Shown here: positions 14,667-18,869 of the stretch, in pieces
Layout: each line of letters begins with the position of its first letter
Numbering within the stretch: position 1 is the first letter of the stretch
From: Sphingomonadaceae bacterium
GTDB lineage: Bacteria; Pseudomonadota; Alphaproteobacteria; Sphingomonadales; Sphingomonadaceae
Assembly (NCBI GenBank): GCA_019239785.1
Contig: JAFAZM010000328.1
Coordinates: forward strand, 1 to 18,869
DNA: 18,869 nucleotides
Reading direction: 5' to 3'
Position numbers and translations under genes: made by a program
The notes under the pieces: generated by a model
Database searches by the model: none
What the model saw: the letters and a program-made list of their open reading frames with translations, nothing else
Told to the model about the DNA's origin: nothing

Positions 14667-15641
14667 ATGCCGAGTATGACGATGCTCCTGTTGCTGGCCG
14701 GGATTCTCGGCACGGCGATGCTCGTGTTCGGGGCCTTTGCCGGCCCGAATGCCGGCAAGCAGGTGACTCGCCGGCTCGATGACCTGCGCGAGCGACACAG
14801 CCGCTCGACGGACGTCGCCGCCGCGGCGCAAATGAAGCGCATCTTCGCCAATCGGCAGAACAAGGGCGACGGCTTCGCCAAGCGCTTCATCCCCAATCCG
14901 GCACTGCTCCAGCTGCGCCTCTCGCAGACCGGCTACAGCTGGACGCTGGCCCAATATCTGATGGCCTCGGCCGGCCTCGCCTTGCTGGTCACCTTCCTGC
15001 TCATCTTCAAGGGCGTGCCGCCGCTCTACGCTTTGCCGTTCGGCATGCTGATCGGCGTGGGCCTGCCGCATCTCGTGGTGAGCAAGATGATCAAGCGGCG
15101 CGTCGCCAAGTTCACCGCGCGCTTCCCGGACGCGATCGAGCTGATGGTGCGCGGCCTGCGCTCCGGCCTGCCGATCTCGGAGACGATCGCGATCGTCGCC
15201 GAGGAGCTGCCCGATCCGGTCGGCACCGAGTTCCGCGCGGTCGCCGACAAGATGCGGATCGGCCGGACGATGGACGCCGCGCTGCAGGAGACCGCGACCA
15301 GGCTCGGCACCCCCGAATTCCAGTTCTACGTGATCAGCCTCGCGATCCAGCGGGAGACCGGCGGCAACCTCGCCGAAACCTTGTCGAACCTCGCCGACGT
15401 GCTGCGCAAGCGCGCGCAGATGAAGCTGAAGATCCGGGCGATGTCGTCCGAATCCAAGGCCTCGGCCTATATCGTCGGCGCCCTGCCCTTCATCGTCTTC
15501 GGGCTGATCTGGTTCATCAACGGCCAGTACATGCAGAATTTCTTCATCGACCAGCGGCTGATCATCGCCGGCTGCATCGGCCTGGTCTGGATGGCGATCG
15601 GCGCCTTCATCATGGCCAAGATGGTCAATTTCGAGATCTAG
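14667..15641 (+). CDS. tadB: Tad pilus inner-membrane platform protein TadB (T2SS F family)
   Basis: One of two inner-membrane platform proteins on which the pilus ATPase acts. The product has 324 residues. It has an N-terminal membrane segment (about 5-24), a basic linker, two membrane segments at about 95-135, the cytoplasmic T2SSF domain at about 150-265 (FPDAIELMVRGLRSGLPISETI; QRETGGNLAETLSNL) and two C-terminal membrane segments (about 267-285 and 298-317). AGGAGG lies four bases before the ATG. Only 36 bp separate it from cpaE, leaving no room for cpaF/tadA, the ATPase gene expected here. tadC follows after 16 bp. Confidence 0.95.
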   Translation: MPSMTMLLLLAGILGTAMLVFGAFAGPNAGKQVTRRLDDLRERHSRSTDVAAAAQMKRIFANRQNKGDGFAKRFIPNPALLQLRLSQTGYSWTLAQYLMASAGLALLVTFLLIFKGVPPLYALPFGMLIGVGLPHLVVSKMIKRRVAKFTARFPDAIELMVRGLRSGLPISETIAIVAEELPDPVGTEFRAVADKMRIGRTMDAALQETATRLGTPEFQFYVISLAIQRETGGNLAETLSNLADVLRKRAQMKLKIRAMSSESKASAYIVGALPFIVFGLIWFINGQYMQNFFIDQRLIIAGCIGLVWMAIGAFIMAKMVNFEI

Positions 15642-15657
15642 AGGAACGCAGCGCGTC

Positions 15658-16653
15658 ATGAATGGACCTGGGCACGGACCGACGATCATGGGGATCGACG
15701 TGATCATGGTGGGGAGCATCCTCTCCGCCATCGCGACGTTCGCCGTCCTGGTCGCCATCTATGCCGCGACCACGGTCAAGGACCCGATGGCGAAGCGGGT
15801 CAAGGCGCTGAACGAACGGCGCGAGCAGTTGAAGGCCGGCATCGTCGCCTCGACCTCGAAGCGCCGCAAGAACATCACCAACCGCAACGAGATGGCGGAC
15901 AAGGTTCGCGGTTTCCTCGCTTCGCTGAAGGTGCTGCAGGAAGGCCAGGTGCTGAAGGCGCAGACCAAGCTGATGCAGGCCGGCATCCGCTCCAAGGACC
16001 TCGCCTTCGTCGTCATCTTCGCGCGGCTGGTGCTGCCGATCGTGATCGGCACGTTGATGATCCTGCTCGTCTACGTCGTCGACTATTTCCCGACCTGGGG
16101 GCCGATGAAGAAATACGGCCTGGTCGCCGGCGCCCTGATCCTCGCCTACAAGGCGCCGGACCTGTGGCTGAAGAACAAGGTCGACAAGCGCACCCATGCG
16201 ATCCGCAAGGGCCTGCCGGACGCGCTCGACCTGCTGGTGATCTGCGCCGAGGCCGGCCTCACCGTCGACGCCGCCTTCGGCCGCGTCGCCCGCGAGCTCG
16301 GCAAGGCCTATCCCGAGCTCGGCGACGAGTTCGCTTTGACCTCGATCGAATTGGGCTTCCTCACCGACCGCCGGCTCGCCTTCGAGAATCTCGCCAAGCG
16401 CATCGACCTCGAATCGGTGCGCGGCGTGGTTACGACGATGATCCAGACCGAGAAATACGGCACGCCGCTGGCCAGCGCCCTGCGCGTCCTCTCCGCCGAG
16501 TTCCGCAACGAGCGGATGATGCGAGCGGAGGAAAAGGCCGCCCGCTTGCCGGCGATCATGACCATTCCCTTGATCCTGTTCATCCTGCCGGTGCTGTTCG
16601 TCGTCATCCTCGGCCCGGCCGCCTGCTCGATCCATGACGCGCTGCTGAAGTAG
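15658..16653 (+). CDS. tadC: Tad pilus inner-membrane platform protein TadC (T2SS F family)
   Basis: Second inner-membrane platform protein of the Tad system. The product has 331 residues. It has an N-terminal membrane segment at about 14-36, two membrane segments around 115-165, the T2SSF domain at about 187-300 (LPDALDLLVICAEAGLTVDAAFGRV; MIQTEKYGTPLASALRVLS) and a C-terminal membrane segment at about 300-320. The ATG at 15658 has GAGGA about a dozen bases upstream. An internal ATG at codon 11 (MGIDVIM) would start right at the membrane segment and is a possible alternative. It is the last Tad gene here: no tadD, tadE/F or pilin gene follows. A probable terminator lies just downstream. Confidence 0.94.
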   Translation: MNGPGHGPTIMGIDVIMVGSILSAIATFAVLVAIYAATTVKDPMAKRVKALNERREQLKAGIVASTSKRRKNITNRNEMADKVRGFLASLKVLQEGQVLKAQTKLMQAGIRSKDLAFVVIFARLVLPIVIGTLMILLVYVVDYFPTWGPMKKYGLVAGALILAYKAPDLWLKNKVDKRTHAIRKGLPDALDLLVICAEAGLTVDAAFGRVARELGKAYPELGDEFALTSIELGFLTDRRLAFENLAKRIDLESVRGVVTTMIQTEKYGTPLASALRVLSAEFRNERMMRAEEKAARLPAIMTIPLILFILPVLFVVILGPAACSIHDALLK

Positions 16654-16659
16654 GAGGGG

Positions 16660-16690
16660 CGCGCCGGCTGAGACAGCGCGTCTTTTGTTT
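16660..16690 (+). terminator. Probable intrinsic terminator of the Tad operon
   Basis: CGCGC (16660-16664) pairs with GCGCG (16676-16680) across an 11-base loop and is followed at once by TCTTTTGTTT. The stem is short but entirely GC, and it begins seven bases after the tadC stop. A 14-bp perfect palindrome, GCCGCGCGCGCGGC, follows at 16691-16704. Confidence 0.5.
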
Positions 16691-16754
16691 GCCGCGCGCG
16701 CGGCCGTAAGGTGGGTCTCTGAGACAGATCGCGCGGAGTATGTGCCAGCCTGCT

Positions 16755-16799
16755 CCCCGCTCAACCTCCCGACAGGTTGAGGTGAGAGGTTGAGTGGGG
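16755..16799 (+). other. Two mutually exclusive stems in the region upstream of the small membrane protein gene
   Basis: CTCAACCT (16760-16767) can pair perfectly with AGGTTGAG at 16774-16781 (six-base loop) or with a second AGGTTGAG at 16787-16794. The second choice extends to 13 pairs through CCCCG/TGGGG (16755-16759 with 16795-16799, one G-U). The duplicated partner makes it look like an either/or fold, or an imperfect small mobile palindrome. Function is unknown. Confidence 0.5.
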
Positions 16800-16826
16800 G
16801 AACGGGACTTCTCAAGTAACGGGCGC

Positions 16827-16852
16827 GGAACAATCTCCGGGGGGCGCCGGTT
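16827..16852 (+). promoter_or_regulatory. Candidate EcfG-type (general stress) promoter
   Basis: GGAAC (16827-16831), then 17 bases, then GGTT (16849-16852). The alphaproteobacterial general stress response sigma factor EcfG recognises GGAAC-N16/17-CGTT, so the match is good at -35 and one base off at -10. It ends about 35 bp before the small gene start. Another GGAAC at 16799-16803 lacks a matching -10. Confidence 0.4.
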
Positions 16853-16887
16853 GATCCGGTGACCGATCACAGCCGGAGACTTCCGTG

Positions 16888-17139
16888 ATGCCGTCCTTCA
16901 CCCCCGACCAGTGGCTGATCCTGCTGCTCACCTTCATCCTGGGCGTGATCCTCGGCATGGCGCTCATGGCGAGCCCGAAATGGAAGGGGCGCTATCGCGA
17001 CGAGGTCCGCCGCCGCGAGGCGCTCGAGGCCGAGAATGCCGGGCTTCGCAAGGATGCCCGCGAGATGGATTCCCTCCGCAACGCCGCCGCCCGCGACGAG
17101 GAGCGGCGCCGGGCGGAAGAAGCACCGCCGCCGCTGTAG
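16888..17139 (+). CDS. Small single-pass membrane protein with coiled-coil tail, function unknown
   Basis: The product has 83 residues. It has a single hydrophobic segment at about 9-28 (WLILLLTFILGVILGMALMA), a basic juxtamembrane stretch (SPKWKGRYRDEVRRR) and a highly charged Glu/Arg/Ala heptad-like region (about 36-78) ending in APPPL. The topology is probably N-out, C-in, with a cytoplasmic coiled coil. GGAG lies nine bases before the ATG at 16888. A GTG at 16885 is six bases from the same site and would add one residue. No family is recognised. It stands alone between a possible stress promoter and repeat locus B, so it is likely a monocistronic unit. Third-position GC-richness and the clean membrane-plus-coil layout support it being real. 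Confidence 0.72.
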   Translation: MPSFTPDQWLILLLTFILGVILGMALMASPKWKGRYRDEVRRREALEAENAGLRKDAREMDSLRNAAARDEERRRAEEAPPPL

Positions 17140-17166
17140 CTCTGTTCAGGGTCGCGACTGTTCGAC

Positions 17167-17300
17167 CCTTCTCCCGCTTGCGGGAGAAGGAGGGGCCCGC
17201 CGCGAAGCGGTGGGAGGATGAGGGTCTTGTTCTTCTTGCTGCCTGAGGCGCTAAAAGAAGAAGACCCTCATCCCAACCTTCTCCCGCAGGCGGGAGAAGG
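17167..17300. repeat. Paired-hairpin repeat locus B (tails inward)
   Basis: Two copies of the hairpin CCTTCTCCCGC/GCGGGAGAAGG (17167-17190 and 17277-17300) face each other. Tails GGATGAGGGTCTT and AAGACCCTCATCC lie between them, followed by TGTTCTTCTT- and AAGAAG-type ends. The modules match those of locus A, but here the tails point inward instead of outward. A further imperfect stem (CTCTC about 17321-17328 with GAGAG about 17343-17347) lies between this locus and the ppdK stop. No gene is seen in 17140-17350. Confidence 0.85.
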
Positions 17301-17350
17301 GGCGCGCCGGCGTCTCCCGCTCTCTCTCACTCCGGCTTTAGGGAGAGGGT

Positions 17351-18869
17351 TCAGTCGTTCCGCAACGCCGCCTGCGCCGCCGCGAGCCGGGCGATCGGCA
17401 CGCGGTAGGGCGAGGCGCTGACATAATCGAGCCCGGTCGCCTCGCAGAAGGCGATGCTTGAGGGATCGCCGCCATGCTCGCCGCAAATGCCGAGCTTGAG
17501 CTTCGGCTTGACCGCCCTGCCCCGCTCCGCCGCCAGCCGGATCAGCTCGCCGACGCCGTCCACGTCGATGCTGACGAACGGATCGCGCGGAAAGATGCCC
17601 TTCTCGACATAGAAGGGGAGGAACTTGCCGGCATCGTCGCGGCTGAGGCCGAGCGCGGTCTGGGTGAGGTCGTTGGTGCCGAAGCTGAAGAACTCCGCCT
17701 CCTCGGCGATCTCGCCGGCGCGCAAGGCCGCGCGCGGCAGCTCGATCATCGTTCCGACCAGATAGTCGAGCGCCTTGCCCTGCTCCTCGAACACCGTCTT
17801 CGCAATGCGGTCGATCAGCTCGCGGATGATCTTCAATTCCGCCTTGGTCGCGACCAGGGGAACCATCACCTCCGGGATCGGCGCCTCGCCGTCCGCGGCG
17901 ACGGCGAGCGCCGCCTCGAAGATCGCCCGCGCCTGCATCTCGTAGATTTCGGGCCAGGTGATGCCGAGCCGGCAGCCGCGGTGGCCCAGCATCGGATTGG
18001 CCTCGGCAAGCTCTCCGGCCCGCCGGCGCAGCGTCTCGACCGCGACCCCGGAAGCCTCGGCGACCTCGGCGAACTCCTCCTCGCTGTGCGGCAGGAATTC
18101 GTGCAGCGGCGGATCGAGCAGGCGGATGGTGACCGGCAGGCCGGCCATGATCCGGAAGATCTCCTCGAAGTCGCCGCGTTGCGCCGGCAGCAATTTGTCG
18201 AGCGCGCGGCGCCGGCCGGCCTCGTCCTCGGCAAGGATCATCTGGCGGACGTTGGCGATCCGCTCGGCGTCGAAGAACATATGCTCGGTACGGCAGAGGC
18301 CGATCCCCTCCGCGCCGAACTCGCGCGCGGTGCGGCAGTCGAGCGGGGTCTCGGCATTGGCGCGCACGCCCAGCCGCCGCTGCTTGTCGGCCCAGCCCAT
18401 GAGCGTGCCGAAATCGCCGACCAGCTCCGGCTGGACGGTCGGCACCTCGCCGAGCATCACCTCGCCGGTCGAGCCGTCGAGCGTGATCACCGATCCCTCG
18501 CCGACCTCGCGGCCGCCGACCCGCATGAGCCGCGCGCGATAGTCGATCGAGATGGCGCCGGCGCCCGAAACACAGGGCCGGCCCATGCCGCGCGCGACCA
18601 CTGCGGCGTGGCTCGTCATCCCGCCGCGCGCGGTGAGGATGCCCTGCGCGGCGTGCATGCCGTGAATGTCCTCGGGGCTCGTCTCGACCCGAACGAGGAT
18701 GACCTTCTCGCCGCCGGCTGCCATTTTCTCGGCGGTGTCGGCGTCGAACACCGCCTTGCCGCAGGCGGCGCCGGGCGAGGCGGGCAGGCCCTTGGCGACG
18801 ACCTTGCGCTCCGCCTTCGGGTCGAGGGTCGGGTGGAGGAGCTGGTCGAGCGCCTGCGGGTCGATGCGA
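17351..18869 (-). CDS. ppdK: Pyruvate phosphate dikinase, C-terminal part (5' end beyond window)
   Basis: Interconverts pyruvate + ATP + Pi and PEP + AMP + PPi through phosphohistidine swivelling. The C-terminal 505 residues are visible, out of about 880-900 for the family; the N-terminal ATP-grasp part lies beyond the right edge. The frame is open to the edge with no start needed, and it begins within LDQLLHPTLDPKAERKVVAK. The phosphohistidine domain carries GGMTSHAAVVARGMG. The PEP/pyruvate barrel shows GIGLCRTEHMFF, ANPMLGHRGCRLG, FSFGTNDLTQTALGLSRDD and the catalytic cysteine in GICGEHGGDP. The gene ends at a TGA next to repeat locus B and converges on the small membrane protein gene. Confidence 0.97.
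   Translation of the reverse strand, partial: RIDPQALDQLLHPTLDPKAERKVVAKGLPASPGAACGKAVFDADTAEKMAAGGEKVILVRVETSPEDIHGMHAAQGILTARGGMTSHAAVVARGMGRPCVSGAGAISIDYRARLMRVGGREVGEGSVITLDGSTGEVMLGEVPTVQPELVGDFGTLMGWADKQRRLGVRANAETPLDCRTAREFGAEGIGLCRTEHMFFDAERIANVRQMILAEDEAGRRRALDKLLPAQRGDFEEIFRIMAGLPVTIRLLDPPLHEFLPHSEEEFAEVAEASGVAVETLRRRAGELAEANPMLGHRGCRLGITWPEIYEMQARAIFEAALAVAADGEAPIPEVMVPLVATKAELKIIRELIDRIAKTVFEEQGKALDYLVGTMIELPRAALRAGEIAEEAEFFSFGTNDLTQTALGLSRDDAGKFLPFYVEKGIFPRDPFVSIDVDGVGELIRLAAERGRAVKPKLKLGICGEHGGDPSSIAFCEATGLDYVSASPYRVPIARLAAAQAALRND

Noticed and set aside
13242..15758. 838-codon open frame on the minus strand opposite cpaE and tadB
   Set aside because: It is a mirror of the GC-rich plus-strand genes, crosses several of their boundaries, and its His/Asp/Arg/Gly-rich translation has no domain. 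cpaE and tadB are unmistakable on the other strand.
16691..16704. GCCGCGCGCGCGGC palindrome as a protein-binding operator
   Set aside because: Alternating CG palindromes arise easily at this base composition and no regulator gene is nearby.

Overview
The window is GC-rich, densely packed chromosomal DNA. It most likely comes from an alphaproteobacterium of the Sphingomonadales type. This is inferred from the high GC, the gene order (ispH-rnhA beside a Tad/Flp pilus cluster), a tandem glycine riboswitch ahead of gcvT, and small palindromic intergenic repeats of the kind scattered through such genomes. No tRNA, rRNA, insertion sequence, phage gene or CRISPR array was seen.

Left part (1-5130, minus strand): a glycine cleavage operon transcribed right to left. 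A two-aptamer glycine riboswitch (about 4874-5072) precedes gcvT, then gcvH, a class I SAM-dependent methyltransferase, gcvPA and gcvPB (the last cut by the left edge). gcvT/gcvH and gcvPA/gcvPB each share an ATGA stop/start overlap. The methyltransferase splits the operon. It is flanked by a nested hairpin just after gcvH and by an 84-bp double-hairpin repeat just before gcvPA. T, H and P proteins, with a lipoamide dehydrogenase encoded elsewhere, degrade glycine to CO2, NH3 and a one-carbon unit on tetrahydrofolate.

Middle (5130-9455): a paired-hairpin repeat locus, a putative lipoprotein gene on the minus strand, then divergently ispH and rnhA (overlapping by GTGA). These converge on, and overlap by 28 bp, a minus-strand pair: an FAD-dependent amine/amino-acid dehydrogenase resembling D-arginine dehydrogenase, preceded by an alpha/beta hydrolase gene (ATGA overlap).

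Right part (9504-16653, plus strand): a Tad (tight adherence, Flp-type IVb pilus) operon: cpaA prepilin peptidase, cpaB, cpaC secretin, cpaD lipoprotein, cpaE/tadZ, tadB and tadC. The motor ATPase gene cpaF/tadA, which normally lies between cpaE and tadB, is absent: only 36 bp separate the two genes. No Flp pilin, TadD or TadE/F gene is present either. A probable terminator follows tadC.

Far right (16690-18869): an intergenic region with two mutually exclusive stems and a possible general-stress (EcfG-type) promoter in front of a small membrane/coiled-coil protein. Then comes a second paired-hairpin repeat locus and the C-terminal 505 residues of pyruvate phosphate dikinase on the minus strand, cut by the right edge.

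Most of the content is well-known machinery. The points most worth a second look are the missing cpaF, the methyltransferase inside a glycine-riboswitch operon, and the structured intergenic elements.
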